A DNA stretch of 64,000 nucleotides from Limnochorda sp. L945t (GTDB taxonomy: Bacteria; Bacillota; Limnochordia; Limnochordales; Geochordaceae), in the NCBI RefSeq assembly GCF_035593305.1, contig NZ_CP141615.1, positions 2,759,722-2,823,721 on the forward strand. Direction: 5' to 3'. Positions 36,915 to 45,057 of this stretch are shown piece by piece (within the stretch, counting starts at the first letter, position 1; every line of letters begins with the position of its first letter). The notes beneath the pieces are model-generated. The model was not told the origin of the DNA. It searched no databases and saw nothing but the letters and a program-made list of their open reading frames with translations. The position numbers were made by a program, and so were the translations under genes.

Positions 36915-39809
36915 TTACCTCGCCTGCAGGGAGAGATACCATCGCAGGCCCGCCACCGGGGTCAGGGAGCGGGCGAGACCCAGCCGGACCACCAGGGGAG
37001 TGCGGCCGTAGTCCAGGCTCACCGAAAGCCGGAGCTCGGCTCCCACGTCGGTTGCCGGCGTCCAGGGGGCCGCCTCGAGGGAGAGAGGGCGGGCAGTGTC
37101 CGCTGCGCCACCGCCCCGATCCCAGCCGGCCACCCCCTCGGCGAAGAGCGCGAGCGAGAGGTCGTCGAAAAAGGTGGGGGCATCCGCCATGCCCTGGCGA
37201 ATGGCCACCAGGCGCCGTCGGTACTCCACCTGCAGGCCCACGGCGGCTGCGTCGGCCTGATAGGTCGCGCGATCGAACCCCCGGGCCGGAAAAGCACCGC
37301 TCTCGCCGCCCACGTCGAGCGTCACGAGGTCGTGCCCGCCGCTGACCCCGGCGGAGAGGCCCGCCAGCACCGCCTGCCCGTCGATCCGCTGCAACCCGAG
37401 AGACCATCCGCCGGTCACCTGGAGCCCTTCCGGAACTCCGACGGAGCGGCCCCCGGCCTCCGCGAGCACGACGGCCTGCGCCCAGCCCTGCTGGGAGCCC
37501 AGATGAACGTGGTCGCCCCAGTTGCCGCCCCTTGCCACCCACAGCTCGGCGTAGGTGCGGCGCTCGGCGGCCGGCCACGGCTCTCCGGAAGGATAGGCCT
37601 CCCGCCACCACGACTGCGCCAGGGAGAGCGACGCCGCAGTCCCGGCGGCGTACCCCTGGCGCTGCCACCCTACGGTGGCCCTGGCCGTGGCCATCTGCTG
37701 CCACCGGACCACATCCCCGGAGCCATCCTCCTCCACAGGCACCGGCTCGACTCCACCCTCGACGCTCAAGTAGCCCGGCCCCGACCCGCCGGGCTGCCAC
37801 GCGTATGCCGCGTACAGCGCCGGCGCCCCCGACATGAGCCCGATGGCCCCTGCCGCAGCGAACCGATGGGCGCCCAGGGCGTCTTCGCCGGAGGTCCCGG
37901 CTCCCAGATAGAGCCCACCCCAGTCCTGGCCCCAGACCGGCTCCCAGTAAGCCGGGCGCAGGGACTCGAGCGGGTCGTACGGGCGTACCTTCCACTCTGT
38001 CGAGCCGGGCGAACGCGATCCGCCCGGGCTATCCGGCTCGCGCGAGCGGGAGTCGCCCGTCACCGGATCCCACCGAAGCGCCTGCCAGTCGAGCCGTGCC
38101 AGGCGATAGCCGCCCTGGCCGAACCACGAGAAGAAGACCGTCTGGCCGTCCGGGCTCACGGCCGGGTCGAACGCCCCGGTCAACACGTTGGTCAGGCGCG
38201 CCAGCCGGCCGGTCCGGGTGTCGCAGGCGTAGAGGTTGTATACGCCGTCCCGATCGGAGTGGAAGAGGAGGTACCGGCCGTCCGGGCTCCAGGAGGGATG
38301 GTCGTCGACCGCCACGTCGTCGGTGACGGACTGCGCCTGACCGATGCGCGGCGGATCACCGAGCCGCTCCTGCTCGACCGGCAGGATCAGGACGTCGGAG
38401 CCGCCACCCGGCTTCCACGCGGAGAGGGCCAGGCGCTTGCCGTCGGGGCTCCAGGCGAGATGAAGCAGTTGCCAGCCCTCCGGGGGTTTCCATACCTTCC
38501 GGGGCGGCTCGACACCCGGTGCCCCCGTCCACCATACCGCCGTCTCGAGGCCCTCTCGGGCCAGGAACGCCAGTTGCCCTCCGGGCCCGGCCACCGGAGC
38601 CCACGCCCGCTGTCCCGAGGTGATCCGCTGCCTGCGCCCGGAGCCTGGCTCGATCCGGTAAATGTCGGAAAAGAAGCCCTCCCCGGCCTCGTCCACCGCC
38701 GCGTAGTACAGGTACCGCCCGTCCGGAGCCCACGCGATCCCCCCTGGGGCACTCACCAGACCCACCGCGAGCTGGAGATCCTGCCCCGTGGCCCATTCGA
38801 CCATGCGCAGGTCCTGCAAGTACGGCCCCGAAGCCGCGTACGCCACCCACCGGCCATCGGGGGAGGGCCGGGGCGAAAGCGCCACCCACGCACCCGAACC
38901 GGGGAGCAGCCGCGGCTCGGTCAAGCCGGCACGGCGGATGGCCTCGATCTGCGCGGCGAAGCGCTCGCCGGCCTCCTTCTCGAGGTCCTTCCAGATGGCC
39001 TCCATGCTCTCCCCGAAGGCCCTCCGGACCGCCTCCCCGGGCCGGGTGACACCGGAGCTGGCGAACTCCTGCTGGAACTCCTCAATGGCGTCCTCGCCCC
39101 ACCGCCGGGCCACGTAGTCCCACCAGGCGTAGCCGTAGAGGTACACATGGCCCGCCGGCTGGAAGTAACCGAGGTCGTACTGGCCCAGCGCCTCGTCCAT
39201 CCTGGGCCATTTCGACTCCAGGACCGCCGTCCGCAAGAACATGTCGAACAAGGGATCGCCGCCTCGCCCCCCGGTCACCAGCTCGGTCTCTTCGAAGGTG
39301 GCGATGCCCTCGATGAACGCCATGGGTTGCAGCAGATTGGGCGTCGAAAAGCCCGGCACGTGCCCGAACACCTGCCGCAGCCCCCGGGCGGCCCCCTCCG
39401 CCATGTCCAGGTGCACCGCGTGCACCATCTCATGGGTGACGACCAGCCGGATCCAGTCGGCCATCCTCAGGCTCAGGCCCGTGGTATAGCCGAGCCCCAC
39501 CGGGAAAACGGGCAGGATGATGATGCGCCCGTAGTACGTGACGTCCGTGTAGCCGTTGGCCAGGTCGGTGTCGTCGACCAGAGCCACGTGGACGGGCCGG
39601 TCGGGCACCGAGCCCAGGCGCTGCCGCAGGGCCTCCACGGCATCCTCCCCGGCGGCGGCCGCGTCCATGGCAGCCGTCTCGTATCCCGGTCGGAAGTGCA
39701 CCCGCAGGTGAGGCGTCTCGAGGGTCATCCATCCGGTTGCCACGGCCGGCGCCGGAGCCCAGAGGACGAGCAAGACGGCGATGGCCCCGAGGGCCCGCGC
39801 GATCCGCAT
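36915..39809 (-). CDS. Secreted gluzincin peptidase, TolB-like propeller and C-terminal beta-barrel in one protein
   Basis: A 964-residue protein. A signal peptide (MRIARALGAIAVLLVLWAPAPAVA) is followed by a peptidase-MA-like domain with HEMVH (126-130) and the third zinc ligand in FIEGIATFEE (Glu167). Residues about 300-580 are a WD40-like/TolB propeller with repeats such as WSPDGKRLALSA and WSPDGRYLLFHS. About 350 C-terminal residues alternate in amphipathic strands with many Trp, Tyr and Gly, as in outer-membrane barrels. It may degrade or process proteins at the cell surface; substrate unknown. The ATG at 39809 is chosen because the signal peptide begins there; the same frame upstream is spurious. 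Confidence 0.82.
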   Translation of the reverse strand: MRIARALGAIAVLLVLWAPAPAVATGWMTLETPHLRVHFRPGYETAAMDAAAAGEDAVEALRQRLGSVPDRPVHVALVDDTDLANGYTDVTYYGRIIILPVFPVGLGYTTGLSLRMADWIRLVVTHEMVHAVHLDMAEGAARGLRQVFGHVPGFSTPNLLQPMAFIEGIATFEETELVTGGRGGDPLFDMFLRTAVLESKWPRMDEALGQYDLGYFQPAGHVYLYGYAWWDYVARRWGEDAIEEFQQEFASSGVTRPGEAVRRAFGESMEAIWKDLEKEAGERFAAQIEAIRRAGLTEPRLLPGSGAWVALSPRPSPDGRWVAYAASGPYLQDLRMVEWATGQDLQLAVGLVSAPGGIAWAPDGRYLYYAAVDEAGEGFFSDIYRIEPGSGRRQRITSGQRAWAPVAGPGGQLAFLAREGLETAVWWTGAPGVEPPRKVWKPPEGWQLLHLAWSPDGKRLALSAWKPGGGSDVLILPVEQERLGDPPRIGQAQSVTDDVAVDDHPSWSPDGRYLLFHSDRDGVYNLYACDTRTGRLARLTNVLTGAFDPAVSPDGQTVFFSWFGQGGYRLARLDWQALRWDPVTGDSRSREPDSPGGSRSPGSTEWKVRPYDPLESLRPAYWEPVWGQDWGGLYLGAGTSGEDALGAHRFAAAGAIGLMSGAPALYAAYAWQPGGSGPGYLSVEGGVEPVPVEEDGSGDVVRWQQMATARATVGWQRQGYAAGTAASLSLAQSWWREAYPSGEPWPAAERRTYAELWVARGGNWGDHVHLGSQQGWAQAVVLAEAGGRSVGVPEGLQVTGGWSLGLQRIDGQAVLAGLSAGVSGGHDLVTLDVGGESGAFPARGFDRATYQADAAAVGLQVEYRRRLVAIRQGMADAPTFFDDLSLALFAEGVAGWDRGGGAADTARPLSLEAAPWTPATDVGAELRLSVSLDYGRTPLVVRLGLARSLTPVAGLRWYLSLQAR

Positions 39810-39907
39810 GGCCAGACAGTTCCGCCTTCTCCAGGAGCCTCCTGCCTGGCCAGAGACAGGTGGGAGACGCCAACGGCACCCAGTCTGCCGGGAGGCAGGC
39901 CGGCGCC

Positions 39908-39937
39908 TTGTTGGACCGAGGTGCCACCCCGTACAAT
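39908..39937 (+). promoter_or_regulatory. Probable promoter of the DUF2203 gene
   Basis: TTGTTG (39908-39913) and TACAAT (39932-39937) with an 18-nt spacer, 31 nt before the TTG start. The ATG at 39936 overlaps this -10, which argues against it as the start codon. Confidence 0.5.
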
Positions 39938-39968
39938 GTCGGTGAAACGGAAGGGAGGGGCCGCCTCG

Positions 39969-40427
39969 TTGCCGGCCCAGCGGGTGTTCACCATAGCGGA
40001 AGCCAACGCGTTGGTCCCGTTCCTGACGGAGACGATGACGGCACTGCAGCGCCTCTACCGCGAGAGCAAGGCAGCCCACCGGGAGGTACAGCTCTGCGAG
40101 GCGGTGGGTCAGGGCGCCGATGGCCGCTGGATCATGGAGGTGGACCACCGGGAGGCTACGGAGCGCCTCCACCGGGCCGTCGAGCAGATGAAGAGCCTGA
40201 TCCAGCAGGTCCACGAGCACGGGTGCCAGATCAAGCACCTGGAGATGGGCCTCGTCGACTTCCCCTCCCGCCTGTTCGGCGAAGAGGTCCTCTTGTGCTG
40301 GAAGCTCGGCGAGCCGTCGATCGAGTACTACCACGGCACGGCCGACGGCTTCGCCGGACGGCGGCGGATCCCGCCCGACATCCTGCGCCGCGCGGCGAGG
40401 CCCAGGCGTCAGCGCCGGGCCATGTGA
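39969..40427 (+). CDS. DUF2203 family protein
   Basis: A 152-residue protein with the DUF2203 opening QRVFTIAEANALVPFLTETM, a central helical hairpin (about 15-95) and the end block MGLVDFPSRLFGEEVLLCWKLGEPSIEYYH, which is the most conserved part of the family. Function is unknown. I chose TTG at 39969 because GGGAGGGG lies 8 nt upstream and the homology begins two residues later; an ATG at 39936 would overlap the promoter -10. The stop lies 19 bases inside the convergent lpdA gene. Confidence 0.9.
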   Translation: MPAQRVFTIAEANALVPFLTETMTALQRLYRESKAAHREVQLCEAVGQGADGRWIMEVDHREATERLHRAVEQMKSLIQQVHEHGCQIKHLEMGLVDFPSRLFGEEVLLCWKLGEPSIEYYHGTADGFAGRRRIPPDILRRAARPRRQRRAM

Positions 40428-41884
40428 ATCGGCAACCCCACCAGCGCGTGCGCCGCCTCGCCCACCGCCTCGGACAGGGTCGGGTGCGCGTGGATCGCCT
40501 CCGCCAGTTCCTCGGCCGTCGCACCGAAGCGCATGGCCAGCACGCCCTCGTGGATGAGTTCGCACGCCCCCCGGCCGATGATGTGGAGCCCCACGACCTC
40601 GCCCTCGTCAGGCGGCTCGGCCCGGGCCAGTATCTTGACGACGCCCTCCGGCTCGCCCTCGACGTGCGCCCGGCCCAGGGCGCCGTACAGGAACCGCCCG
40701 ATCCGCACCGGGATCCCGGCCGCCTGCGCCGCTTCCTCGGTCAGGCCCGCCCAGGCCACCTCGGGGAACGTGAACACGGCCGACGGGACGGGCGAGGTCC
40801 CCCAAGGGCGCACTTTCCGGCCCGCCGCATGCTCGACCGCCAGCAGCCCCTGGGCGGAGGCCGCATGCGCCAGGGGGGAAAGGCCGTTGACGTCCCCGAT
40901 GGCGTACACGCCGGGCCGGGTCGTCTGCATGGTGTCGTCGACCTTGATGCCCGCCCGGGTGACCTCGATCCCCAACTCGCCCGGGTCGAACCCCGTGTAG
41001 GCAGGGCGTCGCCCGACCGCGACCAGGACCACGTCGGCCTCCGCCGTGCCCGGCCGGTCTTGCCCGTCCGTGAAGTGCACCTGCTTGGGCGGGCCGAACG
41101 GTGTCTGGCCGGGCTGCGCCTCGATGGCCTCCACCCTCACCCCGGTGCGTGCCTCGATCCCCGCCCGCCGGAAGCTGGTGGCCAGGCGCCGGGAGATCTC
41201 CTGGTCGGCGACCGGCAGTAGCGACGGCAGCAGCTCCAGGATGGTCACCTTGCTCCCGAAGGCGTGGAAGATGCTCGCAAACTCCACGCCCACGATGCCG
41301 CCCCCGATGATGACCAGCCGCTCGGGCACCCGGTCGAGCGCCAGCAACCCGTCGCTATCGACGACTCCCGGCAGGTCCGCGCCCGGGATGGGCAGGTGTG
41401 CAGCCTGGGAGCCGGTAGCCAGGATGAGCCGCCGGCCCCTGAGCGCCACCCGCTCCTGCTCGCCGCCGCTGCCGGCGGCCCCGGCCGGCATCACCTCGAC
41501 CGTGCCGTCCCGGAGCACCGCACCGTGGCCCGGGAAGACCTGCACGCCGTTGGAGCGCATCAGCTGCTCCAGGCCGTGGACGAGGCCGTCCACCACCTCC
41601 TGGCGGCGCGCGACGACCCGCGGGAAGTCGACGGCCGCCCCCTCGACCCGGACGCCGAAGGTCTCCGCCTTCTTTGCCGTCAGCAGCACCTCGGCGCTCT
41701 TGACCATCGCCTTGGTGGGAATGCACCCGCGGTTGAGGCAGAGCCCGCCGAGGCGGTCCTTCTCCACCAGGGCCACCCGCATCCCGAGCTGGGCCGCCCG
41801 GATGGCCGCCACGTAGCCCCCGGGGCCTGCCCCCAGGATCACCAGGTCCCACTCCTGCACCGTACCGTGGGCATTGGCTCCCAT
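40409..41884 (-). CDS. lpdA: Dihydrolipoyl dehydrogenase
   Basis: Flavoenzyme that reoxidises dihydrolipoamide of 2-oxoacid dehydrogenases or the glycine cleavage system. The 491 residues have the FAD motif ILGAGPGGYVAA (16-27), the redox pair in CLNRGCIPTK (Cys49, Cys54), the NAD motif IIGGGIVGVEFA (near 195), YAIGDVNG and the C-terminal HAHPTLSEA with the active-site His. The usual Val between the cysteines is Arg here. No E1 or E2 subunit gene is nearby. It is the last gene of the protease-PduO-flavoprotein operon, 46 nt after its neighbour. Confidence 0.92.
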   Translation of the reverse strand: MGANAHGTVQEWDLVILGAGPGGYVAAIRAAQLGMRVALVEKDRLGGLCLNRGCIPTKAMVKSAEVLLTAKKAETFGVRVEGAAVDFPRVVARRQEVVDGLVHGLEQLMRSNGVQVFPGHGAVLRDGTVEVMPAGAAGSGGEQERVALRGRRLILATGSQAAHLPIPGADLPGVVDSDGLLALDRVPERLVIIGGGIVGVEFASIFHAFGSKVTILELLPSLLPVADQEISRRLATSFRRAGIEARTGVRVEAIEAQPGQTPFGPPKQVHFTDGQDRPGTAEADVVLVAVGRRPAYTGFDPGELGIEVTRAGIKVDDTMQTTRPGVYAIGDVNGLSPLAHAASAQGLLAVEHAAGRKVRPWGTSPVPSAVFTFPEVAWAGLTEEAAQAAGIPVRIGRFLYGALGRAHVEGEPEGVVKILARAEPPDEGEVVGLHIIGRGACELIHEGVLAMRFGATAEELAEAIHAHPTLSEAVGEAAHALVGLPIHMARR

Positions 41885-41930
41885 GTCTGGGCATGGACCT
41901 CCTTATCCTCCGGACGGATCGGGCGCCGCC

Positions 41931-43295
41931 TCACTGCACCGACAAGAGGGCCGTGCGGTCCGCCTCGGGCACCTTCTCCCGGTTGCGGATCATCTGTTTC
42001 AGGATGCGCCGGCCGCCGCGGTCGCCGATCATCACGGCCCCGACCAGGTGCTCTCCCCGAAAGAAGAGGCGCCGGTACTGCCTCTGTCCCATATCCACCC
42101 GCACGACGGACTCCAGGCCCGGGTCGTACTCGGGGGTGAGGCCCAGGACGTACAGGGTCGAGTCGAACAGCGTACTGGTGTAGCTCGGGACCTCGCGAAG
42201 GGGCTGGTTGGCCCCCAGCACGTTGAGCGCCGCCAGCCGCCCGTGCGTCGAGGCGTTGTCCCACGTGCCCATGGTGTGGTGGCGCTCCAAGAACGCGTCG
42301 AAAAACTCGGCCACGTCGCCCGCGGCGTAGATGCCCGGAACGTTGGTGGCGAGCGTCTCGTCGGTGCGAACCCCCTTGCCGATCTCGACGCCCGACCCCT
42401 GCAACAACTCCGTGGAGAAGGTGAGGCCGAGCCCGCACGCCACGACCTGGGCCTCCAGGGTACGGCCGGCGGTGGTCACGACGCCCCTGACCGCCCCGCC
42501 CTGCACCACCAGGCTGGCGACCTCCTCCCCGTGGATGACCTCGACGCCGTGGTCGGCAGCGATCCGGTCCACGAGGAGCCCACCCTGCTCCTCCAGGACC
42601 CGGCGCAGGAAATGGGGCCCCCGCATGAGCCACGTCACCTCGAGCCCGCGCCGGCGCAGCCCCTCGGTCAGCTCGTACGCGATGTAGCTCCCGCCGACCG
42701 TCACCGCACGCCGGGCCCGGGAGATCAGATCCAGGATGTGACGGGTGTCGTCCAGGGTCTGGAAGTAGACCAGCCCCTCGGGACGCGGCTCGGCGCCGGG
42801 CACCCGTAACGGGCTGGGCCTCCCGCCCGTAGCCACGATGAGCGCGTCGAAGGGCAGCACGTCCTCCCGCTCGCCCGAGGTGTACACGACGCGCTCGGCC
42901 GCGTCGACCCTCACGATGCGGGTCGCGAAGTGAATGGCATACCCCATCCGGAGGTGGTGCTCGGGGTCCCGCATGAAAACCCGCTGCTCGGGCAGGTCCC
43001 CGCGCAACAGGCGTGGCAGCGCCACGCGATTGTACAGGGGGTATGGCTCCTCGGCGACGACCTGGACATCCAGATCGGGCCGCTCCTTGCGCAGCGTCTC
43101 GGCTGCCAGAGTGCCCGCCACGCCGTTGCCGGCGATCACGACGCGCCTCAACTCCCGAGAAGGGCGCGGCTCTCCCACCTGGTAACCTCCCCACCCAAGC
43201 CAGCCTCGAGCCCCGTATGCCGGGTCGCCTGCAAACGCCCCTTCGATTCGAGAAGGCCGGAGCGACTCCTCCGGCATGGGATCCAAGGACCTCAC
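41931..43295 (-). CDS. NAD(P)/FAD-dependent oxidoreductase (nitrite reductase/rubredoxin reductase-like)
   Basis: A 454-residue flavoprotein. The FAD motif VVIAGNGVAGTLAAETLRK is near 52-70, followed by YPLYNRVALPRLL, ATGGRPSPLRVPG, the NAD motif AVTVGGSYIAYELTEGLRRRG and GIYAAGDVAEF, which is the order of the NirB N-terminal and rubredoxin/ferredoxin reductase family. The C-terminal domain is about 90 residues. Electron partner unknown. The GTG at 43295 makes a GTGA overlap with pduO; ATG at 43277 is the alternative. The first 45 residues are an extension not typical of the family. Confidence 0.87.
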   Translation of the reverse strand: MRSLDPMPEESLRPSRIEGAFAGDPAYGARGWLGWGGYQVGEPRPSRELRRVVIAGNGVAGTLAAETLRKERPDLDVQVVAEEPYPLYNRVALPRLLRGDLPEQRVFMRDPEHHLRMGYAIHFATRIVRVDAAERVVYTSGEREDVLPFDALIVATGGRPSPLRVPGAEPRPEGLVYFQTLDDTRHILDLISRARRAVTVGGSYIAYELTEGLRRRGLEVTWLMRGPHFLRRVLEEQGGLLVDRIAADHGVEVIHGEEVASLVVQGGAVRGVVTTAGRTLEAQVVACGLGLTFSTELLQGSGVEIGKGVRTDETLATNVPGIYAAGDVAEFFDAFLERHHTMGTWDNASTHGRLAALNVLGANQPLREVPSYTSTLFDSTLYVLGLTPEYDPGLESVVRVDMGQRQYRRLFFRGEHLVGAVMIGDRGGRRILKQMIRNREKVPEADRTALLSVQ

Positions 43296-43864
43296 CGGCG
43301 CCAGGGTACGTCGCCCACGCCTCCCCGGCGGTTGGCCGCGCGGGCCATGACGAACAGCAGGTCCGACAATCGGTTGAGGTACGCGAGCACCTCGGGACGC
43401 ACCTTATCCCGGCCCGCGAGGGCCACCACCTGCCGTTCGGCCCGCCGGGCCACCGTGCGGGCGACGTGCAGGGCGGCGCCGGCGGCCGACCCGCCGGGCA
43501 GGATGAACTGGGTGAGCGCAGGCAGCTCCGACTGGAGCGCGTCGATGAGCCTTTCCATCTCGGCGACCCGGGCGCCGTCCAGGAGCGGCAGCCCCTCGGG
43601 CATGCGCTGGCCGCTGTCGACGGCCAGCTCGGCTCCCACGGCGAAGAGGTCCCGCTGGACCTGCTCCAGCGCGCCGATCACGTCGTCGAGCGCCCCGGCG
43701 CTCCGGGCTTGGGCCACGCAAAGCCCCAGGTGCGCGTTGAGCTCGTCGATGCACCCGTACGCCTCGACCCGCAGATCGTCCTTGCGCACCCGGCGTGGAC
43801 CGAGAAGACTCGTCTCCCCGGCATCACCCGTACGAGTGTAGATGCGCGAACCCCCGGCCTTCAT
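43292..43864 (-). CDS. pduO: Cob(I)yrinic acid a,c-diamide adenosyltransferase, PduO type
   Basis: Moves adenosyl from ATP to cob(I)alamin to make coenzyme B12. The 190 residues have the PduO motifs RIYTRTGDAGETSLLGPRRV (ATP binding, about 7-26), YGCIDELNAHLGL, FILPGGSAAGAALHVARTVARRAER and YLNRLSDLLFVMARAAN. It overlaps the HtrA-like gene by ATGA and the flavoprotein gene by GTGA. A flavoprotein next to it could supply the Co(II) to Co(I) reduction; that link is inference. It probably follows the CtsR-controlled promoter. Confidence 0.95.
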   Translation of the reverse strand: MKAGGSRIYTRTGDAGETSLLGPRRVRKDDLRVEAYGCIDELNAHLGLCVAQARSAGALDDVIGALEQVQRDLFAVGAELAVDSGQRMPEGLPLLDGARVAEMERLIDALQSELPALTQFILPGGSAAGAALHVARTVARRAERQVVALAGRDKVRPEVLAYLNRLSDLLFVMARAANRRGGVGDVPWRR

Positions 43865-44844
43865 CGCCCCGGCGCCACCTCCCCGAGGTGCCCCAGCACC
43901 AGGCCGACGCGAAGCAGCCGGCCGGACCGCTCGATCTCCAGCTCGACCCGCTCCCCTGCGGCCCGCTTTGCGAGCAGGGCGCGCAAGCCGTCGTGGCCTT
44001 CGGCCGGCTTGCCGTCGACCGCCCGGATCACGTCCATGGGTTGGATCCCGGCCCGCCAGGCCGGGCTTCCCTCGACGACCTGGAGCACCAGGGCGCCCAG
44101 GCTCCCGTCTTCGAGGTACTGGCTGACCGCCTGGATCCCGAGGTAACCCGCCCCGGCCTCGCCCGTGCGGCCGAAGCGCACCAGGAGGTCCCTCACCCGG
44201 GAGACGGGCACGGCAAAGCCGATCCCCTGCGCGCCGGCGACCCTGGCCGTGTTGATCCCGACCACCCGGCCGCGCCCGTCGACGAGAGGCCCGCCCGAGT
44301 TGCCCGGGTTGATGGAGGCGTCGGTCTGGATGAGCTCGTCCATGATCCCTGCCGGAGTCCTCAAGGCGCGGTGCAGCGCGCTGACCACTCCGGTCGTGAC
44401 CGTCGCCTGCAGCCCCAGGGGGTTGCCGATGGCGACGACGAGCTGGCCCACGCGCAAGTCCTCCGAAGAGCCCAGCTGCGCGGCAGGGAAGCCCTTGCCC
44501 TCGAGCCTGAGCAGCGCCAGGTCGTGCGAAGGGTCGCGCCCCAGCACGCGGGCGGCCACGGCCCGGCCGTCCTGAAGGACCGCATGGAGCTCGGACGCCC
44601 CCGCCACGACGTGATCGTTGGTGACCGCCAGCCCCTCGGGGTCGACGATCACCGCCGACCCGACGCCCTCCCGCTGCGAGGGCCACGGCCCGTAGAAGGG
44701 CTGCGCTTCCGCGCGCGTGGAGATCCGCACCACCGAGGGCCCCACGAGCTTCACCGCCCGGGTGACCGCTCTCGAGAAAGCGTCCAGGAGATCCTCGGCG
44801 CCGGCCGCGTCGGCGCGGCCGCCGGCCTCCTCGTCCCAGGCCAT
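43861..44844 (-). CDS. Soluble HtrA-like S1C serine protease with PDZ domain
   Basis: A 327-residue trypsin-like protease. The catalytic triad is His78 in TNDHVV, Asp108 in SHDLALL and Ser183 in GNSGGP; a PDZ domain covers about residues 230-320. Unlike DegP or the htrA product at 52 kb it has no signal peptide or membrane segment, so it probably works in the cytoplasm. It heads the operon with pduO and two flavoproteins. The promoter has a perfect-spaced sigma-A signature and a CtsR operator, which implies heat-shock or protein-damage control. Confidence 0.92.
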   Translation of the reverse strand: MAWDEEAGGRADAAGAEDLLDAFSRAVTRAVKLVGPSVVRISTRAEAQPFYGPWPSQREGVGSAVIVDPEGLAVTNDHVVAGASELHAVLQDGRAVAARVLGRDPSHDLALLRLEGKGFPAAQLGSSEDLRVGQLVVAIGNPLGLQATVTTGVVSALHRALRTPAGIMDELIQTDASINPGNSGGPLVDGRGRVVGINTARVAGAQGIGFAVPVSRVRDLLVRFGRTGEAGAGYLGIQAVSQYLEDGSLGALVLQVVEGSPAWRAGIQPMDVIRAVDGKPAEGHDGLRALLAKRAAGERVELEIERSGRLLRVGLVLGHLGEVAPGR

Positions 44845-44873
44845 CGTCGCATCCCTCTCTTCCGCGACCGGAC

Positions 44874-44890
44874 TTTGACCTTTTTTGACC
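44874..44890 (-). promoter_or_regulatory. CtsR operator (GGTCAAA-AAA-GGTCAAA)
   Basis: The direct repeat of two GGTCAAA heptamers separated by three A matches the known CtsR consensus RGTCAAANANRGTCAAA without mismatch. It sits a few bases downstream of the expected transcription start and 30 nt before the protease start codon, where CtsR would block transcription. Confidence 0.9.
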
Positions 44891-44900
44891 TTTCTGCGGC

Positions 44901-44929
44901 ATTATACAGGCGCGCCCGGGTCGCGTCAA
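44901..44929 (-). promoter_or_regulatory. Sigma-A promoter of the HtrA-like protease operon
   Basis: TTGACG (44924-44929), a 17-nt spacer and a perfect TATAAT (44901-44906) on the minus strand. This is one of the two strongest promoters in the window, followed directly by the CtsR operator. Confidence 0.85.
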
Positions 44930-44987
44930 ACGCCGGGTCTCCAGGAATTGGCGCGCGCTCCGTGGAATCCCCGTTCCCCAGATGGGG

Positions 44988-45017
44988 TTGCACGATTCGT
45001 CATCGATACGGCACAAT
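44988..45017 (+). promoter_or_regulatory. Probable promoter of the diacylglycerol kinase gene
   Basis: TTGCAC (44988-44993) and CACAAT (45012-45017) with an 18-nt spacer, 40 nt before the ATG. It is back to back with the CtsR-controlled promoter. Confidence 0.5.
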
Positions 45018-45057
45018 CGGGACATGCTGGCAGTGTCGGCAGGGGTGGCACCGTTGC

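Noticed and set aside
37332-39968. Long plus-strand open frame that reaches into the DUF2203 gene
   Set aside because: Only the last 152 codons show homology and a ribosome site; the rest mirrors the peptidase-propeller gene.
39810-40565. N-terminal extension of the peptidase-propeller protein
   Set aside because: The signal peptide begins at 39809; the upstream part overlaps the DUF2203 and lpdA genes and is not homologous to anything.
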